From: CAVWXT01 sp963759115 | GTDB lineage: Bacteria > Planctomycetota > Planctomycetia > Pirellulales > Thermoguttaceae | DNA length: 64,000 bases | Reading direction: 5' to 3' | NCBI GenBank assembly: GCA_963759115.1 | Contig: CAVWXT010000005.1 | Coordinates: 2,604,001 to 2,668,000 of the forward strand | Shown here: piece after piece, positions 46,868 to 57,310 of the stretch | Layout of the letters: the number at the start of each line of letters is the position of its first letter | How positions within the stretch are numbered: the stretch's first letter is position 1 | The notes under the pieces: model-generated | The model's input: the letters and a program-made list of their open reading frames with translations, nothing else | Databases searched by the model: none | What the model was told of the DNA's origin: nothing | Position numbers and translations under genes: made by a program

Positions 46868-48390
46868 TTATGCCCGGCACAGCCCGAACCGCTTGCCGTA
46901 TTGTGCCAGACCGTCGGCAAGCCGGCGTTTTTCATCCGGCGAGAGCAGCCGATTGCCCCACAGGGCTGCGGCGGCCACGGCGACTAGTGCCAGCATGGCC
47001 GCCCACGGCCCCATGCAGACGACCATCGGCAGCGCCAGCACCAGCGTGGCGCCGTCGTCCAGCCGGAACCCCAGCCTCCGGTTGAAGACGCAGATCAGCC
47101 CCAACGAAACGGCGTTGGCGGCGGCGGTCGATAGCACTGCGCCCTCCAGGCCGAGCCGGGGCAGCAGCACGAGATTCAGTAACACGTTTAGCGTCAGACC
47201 GCAGGCCAGCGCCAGGCTCGCCAGCCGTGCCTTCTCGCGCAGAGGAGGTAGTTTTGCAGGACCAGCCCAAGGCCGAACCACGTGCAGTAAACCAGCGTCC
47301 AGGGGAGAACGGCCTGTCCGTAGGGAAACTTGCCGCAGAATGCCACCTCGAACAACAAGGGCGCGGCCAACAACACGGCCACCGCGCCGGCCGAGAGCGC
47401 AAAGCCGAACAGCTTGAAGAACAGTTGCAGCCGGGCCCGCACCTGCTCGCGCTGGCCCGCCTCCCAGTCGTGGCTGAGGTGCGGGGTAATCATGGCCGCC
47501 AGCATGCTTGCGATGGAGACCAACAGCAAGGGCACCACGCGCGAACTATGGTAGTTGCCCACCACATCGAGGGCTTCGGCCGATGACGCGCGGGAGAAAT
47601 GAACGATCATGTACCGATCGACCATTCCGAACAAGTTGGTCAACACGCTGCCCAGCAGGACCCAGGCGGCAAAGGGGGCCACTCGGGTCCATAGCACGGC
47701 GCTCGGCACAGGCTGAGCGGTGGAGGGCGCGGACTGCCACGCTCTTCGCAGCGCGCAGCCGGCCCACGCCGCCGCAATCAAGCACGAGAGGCCATAGGAG
47801 AGCAGCACGCTCTCGGCGGTGGTCTGCCAGCCCAACAGCAGCCCTACTCCCAACATGGCAAAGGCCGCGCTGTTGACCAGTTGCACGACCGACACCAGCC
47901 GAATGTTGCGGAGGGCGGTAAACAGCTCGATGAGAAAATTGTAGGCAATCACGGCCACCAGGCTTCCCGCGGCGACGGCCACTAGGCCGGACTGGTCCTC
48001 GCTGCCGAAGACCAGCAAAGAGCACCATCGCCGCATCAGCAGGATGCCCGCGAAGGCTGTCAGGACCAGTCCGCCGCAGGCCAATACGGTCCATCGCAGG
48101 AACGCGCGAAGTTGCCCTCGCTGGCGATAATGCTCCACGTAGCGGCCGAACGTGCCGGGGATGGCCAGCACCGAAAGCGGCGCGGCCAGCAGCAGGAAGC
48201 TGAACGCCATGTCCCAGATGCCCAACTGCCCGGGATCGAGCCAGCGGCAGAAGAGCACCGCCCGGACGAACCCCACCAACCGCTGCACCACTGCCAGCGC
48301 CAGCAGGATCAGTACGCTATCGACCAGGGTGTCGGTCGGCAGCGGCGGCGGCGTGTTGGGGTATTCGGGGTTGTCGAAGGAGAGAGACAT
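46868..48390 (-). CDS. Polysaccharide flippase (Wzx/MATE-like), frameshifted
   Basis: ATG 48390 gives MSLSFDNPEYPNTPPPLPTD and then about 13-14 membrane helices. The family start is LAVVQRLVGFVRAVLFCRWL, GIWDMAFSFLLLAAPLSVLA. Near 47240 one base is lost after NYLLCA; reading on gives REKARLASLALACGLTLNVL, LPRLGLEGAVLSTAAANAVS and a stop at 46868. Restored length is about 507 residues, typical for Wzx. It exports lipid-linked glycans across the inner membrane. It groups with the deacetylase, acyltransferase and Wzz genes up to 52.6 kb. Confidence 0.85.
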
Positions 48391-48438
48391 GGCCAGGATT
48401 TCGGACTGGGGACTCGCGGTTAGTTTTCTCATTCTTCT

Positions 48439-48463
48439 CGTTCCCACGCTCGGCGTGGGAACG
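48439..48463. repeat. Short palindrome CGTTCCCACGC-TCG-GCGTGGGAACG
   Basis: An 11-bp perfect stem with a 3-nt loop, in the gap between the flippase and deacetylase genes. A common planctomycete intergenic repeat type. Confidence 0.7.
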
Positions 48464-48509
48464 CATGGGCCGGACGCTTCGCGGTCGTGGTTTCGTACAA
48501 GAAACCGTT

Positions 48510-48580
48510 GTGGGAGGCGACTCCAGTCGCCGAAGTTCCAGTGTTTCCCCGCACGATCGGCGACTGGAGTCGCCTCCCAC
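48510..48580. repeat. Second copy of the GGAGGCGACTCCAGTCGCC inverted repeat
   Basis: GTGGGAGGCGACTCCAGTCG with CCGA (48510-48533) pairs with its reverse complement at 48557-48580. Same arm core as 9344-9410, where a group II intron abuts it; no intron is present here. Confidence 0.85.
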
Positions 48581-48658
48581 AAAAGACATGTCCCACAGAA
48601 GATATACACGCGCTCCGCGTCCGTCGTCGTGCGATTTCCAAGAGCATCGTCGCATCCA

Positions 48659-49549
48659 TCATGGGGGCCCTGCCACCGTGTTCCGGTCCTTGTCGTCGGC
48701 CGACGGCGTACCGTCCTCTTGCTTCCGATAAACGAACCGCGGCGTGTGGAGTTTGCGAGGATCCAACGTGACCCGGTGTTTCAGGCGGATCATGTCGTCG
48801 TCGATGCCGACACGTTGCAGGTGGAAGGCGTCGTCGCCGGGGAAGTTGAATCCGCCGTAGGCCGAGCACACGCCTGAATATCCTGCTTGCTTTGCCAGCG
48901 CAAACGCCGCCGGGCTGAGGTTGGCGTGCTGCCCATAGGGGAAGGCGAAATAACGGACGGGCCGCCCCAGGGATTCCTCCAGGGCCGTTTTGGCCGTCAC
49001 CACTTCGTTCTGCAAGAGGTACGGGTCGGTGATGGGGCCCAGATCGGTATGAGTGTAGGCGTGGGCGCCGATCTCGATGCCGGCCGCCGCCATCGACCGA
49101 AGCTCCTCCAGCGTGTTCGGCGCGAAGCGATGGTCAGTCATCAGGTCGTGCGAGAACGGTTCGCCCGACAGCACGTTTTGCACCGTGACAAAGTAGGTAC
49201 ACGGAATGCGTGCTTCGATCAGCAAGGGAACGGCTTGCCGGCAGTTGTCGGCATAACCGTCGTCGAAGGTAATGCTCACGCACGGCTGCGTGTTCCGCCC
49301 GCTACGAATCCGTTGCTGTGTCTCCGCCAGCGAGATGAGGTGGAACCGCTCCCGCAGCCAGCGGATTTGCCGGAGGAACATGGCGTTGGAGACCGTCCAA
49401 GGATTCGCCCGGTCGTCGGCGATTCGGTGATACAAGAGTACGGTCACGGGCAGGTGGTCTCTGGAGAGGTGCTGCCGGTAGTTCCACAGGCGCACCGGGT
49501 AGGTGCCGTGGTAGTACAGGATCAACAAAAGTCGTTTCCAGAGCGGCAT
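48659..49549 (-). CDS. Polysaccharide deacetylase (NodB/CE4)
   Basis: 296 residues from ATG 49549 (MPLWKRLLLILYYHGTYPVR). The NodB motifs are complete: metal Asp motif SITFDDGYADNCRQAVPLL, His motif IGAHAYTHTDLGP, and YFAFPYGQHANLS. It starts without a cleavable signal; the first segment is partly hydrophobic. It removes N-acetyl groups from glycans, probably in exopolysaccharide made by this cluster. The upstream acyltransferase frame reads into it without a stop, so a fused product is possible. Confidence 0.88.
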   Translation of the reverse strand: MPLWKRLLLILYYHGTYPVRLWNYRQHLSRDHLPVTVLLYHRIADDRANPWTVSNAMFLRQIRWLRERFHLISLAETQQRIRSGRNTQPCVSITFDDGYADNCRQAVPLLIEARIPCTYFVTVQNVLSGEPFSHDLMTDHRFAPNTLEELRSMAAAGIEIGAHAYTHTDLGPITDPYLLQNEVVTAKTALEESLGRPVRYFAFPYGQHANLSPAAFALAKQAGYSGVCSAYGGFNFPGDDAFHLQRVGIDDDMIRLKHRVTLDPRKLHTPRFVYRKQEDGTPSADDKDRNTVAGPP

Positions 49550-50802
49550 GACTGACTCAGGGATTCCTTGTAGGATGGGCACTGCCTGCCACAAGGGGCT
49601 GCGGTTCGGTGGGCGGCGCCACTCTGCGCATTGCGGCGGCGCGACTTCCGTTGCCCCGCGCTCCGCCCCTCTTGCTGCCTCTTTCTTGATCCAATCCTTC
49701 ACGTTATTTCCTGCCAGCCAGAGGCTGTGCCGCAGTCGGGCGAGCGCGTGGCGGGGGACGACGTGCAGCTCGACCTGCGGCCGCGGTTCGGCGCCGAAGC
49801 GGGCCTTATAGGGCTCGTCGCCGCGGAGGAAATCGAAGGCCCGATAGCCCCGTTCGATCGCCCGCCGCAAGATCGCCAGGTTGATCAACTTGCCCGGCTG
49901 ATGCCCCATCGCATCGGGATCGACGCCCGCCTGATAGGCATACAGCACGCCATCGCCCACTAGCTGGTATTCCGCCGCCGCCGGCTTGCCGTCCAACTCC
50001 AGCCAATAGAATTGAACGTGGCCCTGGGCGAGCATTGCCGGCACGACGTCGCGGTAGAAGTCCAAGAAGTGGGCGGAGGCTGAAACAACCGCCTTCGCCC
50101 AGCATGGTTCTTCGTCGCTGGTGCAGGTCGACGAGAATGTCCATCGCCTGCGGCAACTCGTCCAACCGCGTCACGGAGTGCAGCACTGCGCGGCCCGTCG
50201 CCAGGAGTTCGCGCTCCAAACGCCGCAGGTCGCGGCGGAGATTCTTGCCCAACAAGGCAAGGTAGCCTTCCCAATCGGTGGGCAACTCCAGTCGCCAGCA
50301 ACTCATGCCCGCCCGCCGATGGACCGTGCAACCCGAGGCGGCCAGACCGTTGACCAATTCGGCCACGGCCTGATCGGCAGCGTCGATGCCATCGAGCTCG
50401 AAGCAGGTCCCAACGCAACGCCTCCGGTCCGTCGTCGCAGGCACTGTCGACGAGGTAGTCCGCCAGGGCCGCGATGGCCGCTTCTTCCGCGGCCGGATGG
50501 CAGAGCACGCTCGAGTAGTCTGAGCAGACCTCGCCCGATCCCAGCGGCCGTAACACTCGACCGTGCATCGCCGAGCAGTCGAGATACCACGGGGCAATCC
50601 CCGCCAGGGCGCCGGCGTCGTCGAAGACGCCCAAGACGGCCAGTCGGCGCGGCCCCTCATCGGCGTCGCCTGGCGGGCCGTAGCATCGCCACCAATGTGA
50701 AAGCCACGTCCAACTGCGAAACGGCACGCCCGCCGCCAACTGCTCCCAGTCGTCGGCGTAGGGCACCAGTTGGTTGAGGGTGGTGAAACGAAAAACGCGC
50801 AT
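49550..50802 (-). CDS. FemAB/CelD-like GNAT acyltransferase, two frameshifts, no own stop
   Basis: Starts at 50802 (MRVFRFTTLNQLVPYADDWE, typical lead FRSWTWLSHWWRCYGP). Near 50400 the frame shifts to ELDGIDAADQAVAELVNGLA, LGKNLRRDLRRLERELLATG; near 50075 it shifts again to FLDFYRDVVPAMLAQGHVQF, then the acyltransferase core YWLELDGKPAAAEYQLVGDG and INLAILRRAIERGYRAFDFL. It is the BioF2/CelD-type domain (PF13480-like) often found in exopolysaccharide clusters. Past about 49700 the frame crosses a dispersed repeat and runs on into the deacetylase. Either the stop was lost by an indel or the two are fused. Substrate unknown. Confidence 0.75.
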
Positions 50803-51136
50803 GGCGAGAACCGGATTGGGGGTTGGGCACGCACACTACGTCAACTCTCTGTCACGCGGCGGAATTGGCAAGTCGATTTTTCGCCGGGGGCCGGGACCGA
50901 TCGGCGTCAGGCGCGGCCGGCATGATGCCGGACGACAACGCGATGCTGCCGGGGGGCAACATGCGATCGGGCACCACCCTCCGGCGGGCCAACATACTGG
51001 CGACATAAGTCGTTATAGATCAGTTAGTTGCGGCGTCGTGGCCGCTTTCGTCGGCCCCCGTTGGCACCCGCTTTGCAGCCCGATAGTGCCGTCCCCGTCC
51101 TGTCTTCGCGGACACACCCGTCGAGAACCGATCGCC
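50803..51136. other. Divergent intergenic region before the Wzz-like gene
   Basis: 334 bp, no gene seen. It should hold promoters for the acyltransferase and the chain-length gene; I see no clear -35/-10 pair. Confidence 0.4.
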
Positions 51137-52627
51137 ATGCACCTCATACAACCTGCTGCTGTCAGCCCCAGCCAAGTCGCCCATCTGTTGCGGGTTCACC
51201 TCGCGCTGTGGCTTGTGCCGGCCGTGATCATCGCCGCGGCCGTAGGAATCTATGCCGCCGTGTACGAGGCGACCTGGGAAGCCTCGCAGGCCCTGATCGT
51301 TCGCAACGAGGCATCCAATGCCGAGAGGGCACTGGGCAAGTTCAACTACCCCGAAGAAATGAAGACGATCCAGGAGACCATGCTCGAAGTGGTCAAGAGC
51401 CGCAGCGTGTTGGAGGCCGCGCTCAGCGAGGTTGGGCCGCCGGCCGGCTGTGCAGATCGCGAGGCTTGGCCGACCGATCGCGATATCGCCGCTGTGCGCA
51501 AGAACGTCAAACTGGCGCCGCCCAAGGGGGCCGAGTTCGGCAAGACCGAGGTCTTCTATCTCAACGTGCGGGCGGAAGACCGCGACCGATCGGTGGCCCT
51601 CAACGAAGCCATCTTCAAGCAATTGCAGGATCCAGTTCCAGCAACTCCGCGACGCCAAGGCGCAGAGCATGGTCGGCCGAACTCACCAAGACCGTTCACC
51701 TGGCCAAGGCCGACCTGGACGAGGCCACCGCCACGCTGGCCTCGACCGAGAACCGCGTGGGCAGCGACCTGGCCGAACTGCGTTCGATGCAAGACATGGC
51801 CTCCAGCGACAGCGCCTTGCGCCGCAGCGGCGAGGACATTCGCGCCAGCTCCGCGAGAACGCCACCGCCGAGAAGGCCAACCAGGAACTGCTGGCCGTAT
51901 TGGCCCAAGCCGCACGACGATCCCGGCCGGTTTGCGGCCACGCCGAACCGGCTGCTGGAATCGCATCCCTCGCTGCGGCGGCTGAAGGACGGCCTGATCG
52001 ACGCCCAACTCCGCACGGCCGCGCTGCAAGGGACGATGTCGGCCGATCATCCCCGCGTGCAGGCCGCCAAGGAAGCCGAAGAGGAGATCGGCCGCCAACT
52101 TGCACGGCGAACTGGCGCTGGCCCGCCGCGGCGTCGAAGTCGAACTGCAGCTCGTGGCCGACCGCCGCGTGCTCCTGGAAGACCAACTGGCCAAGACCAA
52201 CCAGCGGCTGCACGGCCTGGCGGAAGTGCGGGCCAGCTATGCCAACCAGGTGACGGAGACCAAGAACCGCGCGGTGCTGTTGGAGCGTGCCGAGCAGAAC
52301 CTGGCCGAGGCCCGGGCCAGCCGCGCCAGCGCCAAGGCCGCCAGCCTCATCAGCCGCATCGACGCGCCCGACGCCGGCATCCGCCCCCTCGGACCGGGCC
52401 GCATCGCGATCGCCCTGTGCGGCGTCCTCGGCGGGCTGCTGGCCGGCTTCGGCATCGTCTTCCTGGCCGTGCCGACGACCGCCGTCAGTGAGCCGCCGAG
52501 TGCGGCAAACGGTCACGTAAACACCCGTAGCTCAGAGCTTTGGGCCGCCAAGGCGCCCACGTGCAGCAACGGTCATCTTTCCGTGAATCGCGCGTGGCAG
52601 ACGCTGGCCGGCGGCCGCGCGGGGTGA
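51137..52627 (+). CDS. Wzz/GumC-type polysaccharide chain-length determinant, several frameshifts
   Basis: ATG 51137 gives MHLIQPAAVSPSQVAHLLRV and a first membrane helix (LALWLVPAVIIAAAVGIYAA). The periplasmic part has EASQALIVRNEASNAERALG and a long coiled coil with AKADLDEATATLASTENRVG, ESHPSLRRLKDGLIDAQLRT and NQRLHGLAEVRASYANQVTE. The second helix is IAIALCGVLGGLLAGFGIVF near the end, stop 52627. Frames change near 51635, 51685, 51855, 51910 and 52098, each by one base. There is no kinase domain at the C-terminus. It controls chain length or export of the glycan made by this cluster. Restored size is about 500 residues. Confidence 0.82.
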
Positions 52628-52656
52628 TCGTCCCAATCTTCAACGAGGCAAGTGTT

Positions 52657-52998
52657 TCACTTTTTGCCTCGATTTACGCGTATCAACTGCCCATCCAACT
52701 GCTGCATAGCCTGAACGGCTGCGTGAATGCGACGAGCCAGCGACTTGGAATCTGGGTCGACGGTGCAGACGATGATTCCACAATGGGCCGGCTGCACCGC
52801 GTGCAGACGCACAAAATGCCGGCGATTGTGGGTCAAGACGGCCCTGTGATCGCGGACGGCAAACGCCAGCATGTCGCTATCAGGTAGCCTTTGCTCCGCC
52901 CTCTCGCTCTCATGAGTTGTCAGAACGTCGTGTCCCAGGCGCCGAAGTTCCTCAACCGCGGGGAACGGAAAGTTCTCGTTGGCGTAGATGCGAACCAC
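52657..52998 (-). CDS. DUF5615 PIN-like toxin candidate
   Basis: 113 residues from a GTG start (MVRIYANENFPFPAVEELRR). The PIN-like acidic sites are visible in YANENFP, DSDMLAFAVRDHRAVLTHN and RHFVRLH. The gene for a DUF433 protein ends 3 bp upstream, the usual antitoxin-first arrangement of this module. Predicted RNase-fold toxin; no activity proven for this copy. Confidence 0.88.
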   Translation of the reverse strand: MVRIYANENFPFPAVEELRRLGHDVLTTHESERAEQRLPDSDMLAFAVRDHRAVLTHNRRHFVRLHAVQPAHCGIIVCTVDPDSKSLARRIHAAVQAMQQLDGQLIRVNRGKK

Positions 52999-53001
52999 CG
53001 C

Positions 53002-53331
53002 TCACGCCCCTTCGTTCTCGGCAATCAGGCGGTCGATTTCCCCCCCGTGCAACTCTTCGTACGTCCATGCGTTGACCAGGTCTTGAGCCCGAAGCGTCGG
53101 ATAGCTCTTGAGAATCTCAGCTTCGGACATCCCTAGACGCTTCGATTGCGCCAGAACCCACACGGGTATTCGGGTGCGAACGATGCACGGATCGCCGCCG
53201 CAAATCGCCGGATCGCGGTCGATGCCCGGCGACGCGTCACCCATCTCGCGAGCGACAGCGACGATCAGTTGGGCCCGTTCACCGGGCGTCAGCGTATGCA
53301 GCAATTGCGCAACTTGTTCGAGGTTAGCCAT
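53002..53331 (-). CDS. DUF433 antitoxin candidate
   Basis: 109 residues from ATG 53331. The DUF433 pattern is plain: IDRDPAICGGDPCIVRTRIP, VWVLAQSKRLGMSEAEILKS, YPTLRAQDLVNAWTY. The N-terminal extension MANLEQVAQLLHTLTPGERA is amphipathic. It lies directly upstream of the DUF5615 gene, forming a VapBC45-like pair. The larger frame reaching 53976 is a shadow beyond this start. Confidence 0.9.
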   Translation of the reverse strand: MANLEQVAQLLHTLTPGERAQLIVAVAREMGDASPGIDRDPAICGGDPCIVRTRIPVWVLAQSKRLGMSEAEILKSYPTLRAQDLVNAWTYEELHGGEIDRLIAENEGA

Positions 53332-53420
53332 GGGAGGCGTCCTTGTCGTGTGCCGACACTCTGCCCTTATCTTATTATAGCGTGCAGGAGCACCCTCGGT
53401 TCCTCTACGCCAGACTGCTT

Positions 53421-56140
53421 TCATTGCGCAGACTTTGCTGGCGATCGAAAACCCTCCGGCAGCAGTTGCCGCACGCCCTCGATGATCCGGTCTTCCAGCG
53501 GCGGCTGCAAAAGCTCCGGCTTGCCGTACGTCACCATGGCGGCGACGGAACTGGTCACTTCGTAACCGCCCTCGTTCAACAACCGGTTCGACGGCACGTA
53601 GTACGACACGTCGTTCGAATAGGCGTTGACCCAAAGGCGGCTGCCGTCGAACTCGCGCTTCATGCGCAGCTCGTAGTCGACCACCACCTCGTCGGCCAGA
53701 AAGACCATCGCCAGGTCCTTGCCGAACGCCCACGTGGCGATCTGGTAGCTCTCGGCCGACGGCAGTTTGTCGCCCCGCTCCAGCCTGGCCACGAGCCGCT
53801 TGGCCGCCGGCGACTTCTTGGCATCTTCCCGCAGTTGCTCGATGGAGGCGGCCGGTGCGTAGGGGATTTCCAAGAGCGTGCCGCGGGCGGCGACCTTCGG
53901 CTCGACCGGCTTGAACGGCCCGACCAGCAGCCGCTTCACCTCGTCGGCCATCGCCCGGCCGTGCAGCCGGCACCACTCGTCGTTATTGCCCTGCTCGTAG
54001 CGAGGGTACGGGTTGGCATCGCCCCCGCAACCGATGGTAATCAGGGCCACGGCGCCGGGGTTATCGGCCTCGATATATTCCTGGGCGCATCCGGCCCAGT
54101 CGGCGTGGAGCTTGTGATAGTACTCGCCCAACGTGGTGTTGTGGCAGGCGTAGTTGACCACCACGGCCAGCAGCTTGCCCGACTCGTCGGTCGCCCGCAG
54201 CAAGGGAAGGCTGCGGTCGACCGGGGCGTCGGCGACGGCGCCGAAGTTCACCCATTTGCCGTCTTTCAACAGCCGCCGATTGTAGGCGAAACCGACGGAG
54301 CCCTGCGTCCAATCCAACCGGCCGGGCTTCCGCGCCGCCAGCGCCTGGAGCACGGCCTCTTCCAGCCGGTCGGTCAGGTCCTTCTCGTAGCGCGCGAGAT
54401 GCTCGCGCTGCTGGCCCGACATGGCGCTGAGCCCTTTCAGGTTCGGGCCCGAATGGATGTGGGCGTTGCAGAGCATGAATCGTTCCGTCTTGAGCGGCGT
54501 CTTGGCCTGAACCCGGCGGAGCACCTCCGCACGGATGTTGGCGGGCACGGCGCCGCAATCGACGCCCAAGAGCACGGCCGGGCCATCGCCCTCGTCACCG
54601 CCGATGGCCAGGGCCGTGGCCTTCAATCGCTGGGCGACGCCCTCCGACTCGTTCCGTCGGATCTCGTAGCCGTACATCCGCACCGGGTCTTGCGGCGTGA
54701 CGTCGACCTTGGCCACGCCGATCGGCCCGAGGGCGCGTGCGACGTGGATTGCGCCGCTGGCGCCGCGCTGGTCGGCCGGGGCGTCCGATAACCCTCGGGC
54801 AACGCCCGGCACACGCCGTCGACGATTCGCTCCTCCAACGACGGCTGCAAGCGCTCCGGCTGGCCATAGGTCACGGCCGCGTCGAGCGAGTTGTTCACTT
54901 CGTAGCCGCCTTCTTTCAACAGCCGATTGGAAGGGATGTAGAACGACACGTCGTTGGTGTAGGCGTTGACCCACAACCGGCTGCCGTCGAACTGGCGTTT
55001 GATGCGGAGCGCGTAGTCGACCACGACTTCGTTGTTCAGAAAGACCATCGCCAGGTCGTTGCCGAACGCCCAGGCGGCCACCTCGTACTTTTCCGCCGTC
55101 GGCGGTTTTTCGCCCTGCTTGAGTTGCGCCATCAGCGCCTGCCCCGGATACGACTTTTTGGCGAATTCCCGCAGGCGATCCATGGGGATGGGTTGCTCGT
55201 AAGCGACTTCAAACGAGTTTACCTGGGCAGTCACTCGCGGCTCGACGGGCTTCATCGGCCCGCCCAACAGCCGCGTCACTTCGTCGGCCAACGCGCGACC
55301 GTGCCGCTGGCACAGTTCGACCGTCCCGTTGGGGTACGGGTCTTGATCGGCGCCGCAGCCGATCGTGACCAGGGCGACCGCGCCGGGATGATCGGCCTCG
55401 ATGAACTCCTGGGCGCATCCGGCCCAGTCGCCGTGGAGTTGCGGGAAGTTCTGCCGGAGCGTGGTGTTGTGGCAGGCGTAATTCAACACCACGGCCACCA
55501 GCTTGCCGTCCTGGTCCGTCGCCCGCAGCAGCGGCAGGCCGTGCTCCACGGGCCCGTCGTTGAACTTGCCAAAATTGACCCACTTGCCGTCCTTGAGCGT
55601 GCGCCGGTTGCCGGCGAAACCGACCGAGCCTTGCGCCCAATCCAGCCGGCCCGGCTTCCGCGCGGCCAGCGCCTTGAGCACCACTTCTTCCAGCCGGTCG
55701 GTCAGCGCTTTCTTATACTGCGCCAAATGCTCGTATTGCTCACCGCTATAGGACGACATCTCGAACAGGTCGGGCCCCGAGTGGATGTGGGCGTTGCAGA
55801 GCATCAGCCGTTCGGGCTTGAGCCGCGATTTGGCTTGAAGGCGGCGGAGGACCTCGCTGCGGATCTCCGCGGGCACGGCGCCGTTATCCACCGTCAAGAG
55901 CACGGCCGGGCCATCGCCCTCGTCGCCGCCGATGGCCAGCGCGGCGGCCTTCAATCGTCCGGCAACGCCCGTCGACTCGGCCTTGCGGCTTTCGTACCCG
56001 TACATCCGCACGGGGGAATCCGGCGTGATGTCAACCTTCGCCGCGCCGATCATCCCGGTTTGGGTCTCCGGGGTCGCCTGGAGCGGCGAGCAAGCCAGCA
56101 GGATCAACGCGAGCCAGAACATCAATCGGTGGAGAGACAT
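53421..56140 (-). CDS. Exported tandem neutral/alkaline ceramidase-like protein, one frameshift
   Basis: ATG 56140 starts a signal peptide (LMFWLALILLACSPLQATPE). Domain 1 (to about residue 450) and domain 2 (to the end) are close copies of the neutral ceramidase N-domain: each has a KVDITP/KVDVTP start, GDEGDGPAVLL, LCNAHIHSGP, NYACHNTTL with HxDWAGCAQE, and TIGCGxDxxPYP. The metal His set HIHSG and CHNTT is kept in both. Domain 2 has no signal or start of its own, and a one-base shift near 54785 (PEGYR, then APADQRGASGAIHVARALGP) links them. So I read one protein of about 905 residues. Substrate could be another amide; ceramide is not certain in bacteria. Confidence 0.8.
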
Positions 56141-56332
56141 GGCCGAATCGCCTTTCGTGAGGGTGGGACAGCGTGGTATGCGGGGGACAGCGAAAACGGT
56201 ATTGTCGCCCGTTTTGGGCAGCGCGGCAAGAGGCCGACGGGCGGGAAGTTGTGCGACCACCGTCCTGATGCGACCGAGGGGATTGCCAGGACGCAAAGTC
56301 CTTGCGACAATCTAACGCAAGGGAGGTGTATC

Positions 56333-56623
56333 ATGGAACTCCTGTGTGGCGTCGTACACGGTCGGATGATCGAACTGGAAGACGAGCCGGGACTGCCGGA
56401 TGGGCAACAGGTAACCGTCGCGGTCCAGTCGGTGGAGGTCGCCGTCGAAAACGTGGGCGGTCTTCCCGCGATTCGAGTCTTCGTCGGGCATTCGGGGCTT
56501 GGGCAGATGATGCGAAGGACTTGGACGATTATCTGGCCTGGAATCGCCGGCAACGCAAGATCGGCCATGCACGACCTCACGTTGGTCACGCATAACGTCG
56601 GTATAATAATGCGGGAGGGATGA
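56333..56623 (+). pseudogene. Antitoxin fused to the remnant of a PIN toxin
   Basis: GGGAGG precedes ATG 56333. The start MELLCGVVHGRMIELEDEPG and LPDGQQVTVAVQSVE is the pattern of small planctomycete antitoxins that sit before PIN toxins. Near 56465 the frame shifts to DSSLRRAFGAWADDAKDLDD and YLAWNRRQRKIG, the antitoxin tail. Immediately after, another frame reads MHDLTLVTHNVG, which resembles the last strand of a PIN-domain toxin. Most of the toxin is therefore missing. A degraded or collapsed module. Confidence 0.6.
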
Positions 56624-56682
56624 GAGCCAAGGGATGGGGGACGGGGGGTCGGAAATCGGGTGCTGGTGTGGAGGTCGTCGTC

Positions 56683-57279
56683 ATGTCGACTTGGCTTGAC
56701 ACGGAAACCAAGGCCCTCCTGCAACAGGTTCCGCCGGACAAGTTCGCGCCGGCGGATACCGGCATGTATACGCTGGTGTTGGTCAGGGCCGGTCCGGACA
56801 AGGTTCGTATGGCCGCGTGCGCGGAACGGATACCGGGTGTGGCGAGTCGCCCGACGCCACCCGGTGGCAAGCAGTTGGCACTCCTCGCCGGATGGCCGCA
56901 TCCTGGACCGATGGTCAGGGGGCTTTCGCTGTCCGACGCGCTGCTCGGACAGTTCGAGTTGATCTGCTCCGACGCGATTTCCGTCTTCTTGAGAGACGAA
57001 GTCGTCTCATCCACTCCACCGGAAGAGTTATTGCCGCTTTGCGCACGATTCTTGCGAAGCAGCGAGTTCGAGGAGGTCGCCGTCGATGTCGCCGCGGTCC
57101 CCCACAACCAAGCGGGCAATACGTTTGTCAATCAGTTTCTTGGCGAAAGCGAGTACGTCTGGTTTCGCGTCCGTCAAGACTACACCTATGAAGGACGAAT
57201 GATGCGCAAGAAGGCGCGCATCATGGCGCACTGGGCAGAGAAGATCGGCGCCAAAGCGACGATTGCCGAAGATCACTGA
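56683..57279 (+). CDS. Hypothetical protein, 198 residues
   Basis: ATG 56683 was preferred since GGAGG lies 8 nt before it. It starts MSTWLDTETKALLQQVPPDK; further runs are TGMYTLVLVRAGPDKVRMAA, RGLSLSDALLGQFELICSDA and FEEVAVDVAAVPHNQAGNTF. The C-terminal end is basic (RMMRKKARIMAHWAEKIG). No signal or membrane helix. No family recognised. It lies convergent with a HigA-like gene; a link is possible but unproven. Confidence 0.6.
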   Translation: MSTWLDTETKALLQQVPPDKFAPADTGMYTLVLVRAGPDKVRMAACAERIPGVASRPTPPGGKQLALLAGWPHPGPMVRGLSLSDALLGQFELICSDAISVFLRDEVVSSTPPEELLPLCARFLRSSEFEEVAVDVAAVPHNQAGNTFVNQFLGESEYVWFRVRQDYTYEGRMMRKKARIMAHWAEKIGAKATIAEDH

Positions 57280-57310
57280 GCGCTCTTCGGATCGTACCTC
57301 GCCGAGGCGA

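Noticed and set aside
52525..52600. tRNA-like start (CCCGTAGCTCAG)
   Set aside because: No acceptor stem pairing, no TTCGA-type arm and no anticodon stem follow; it lies within the chain-length gene.
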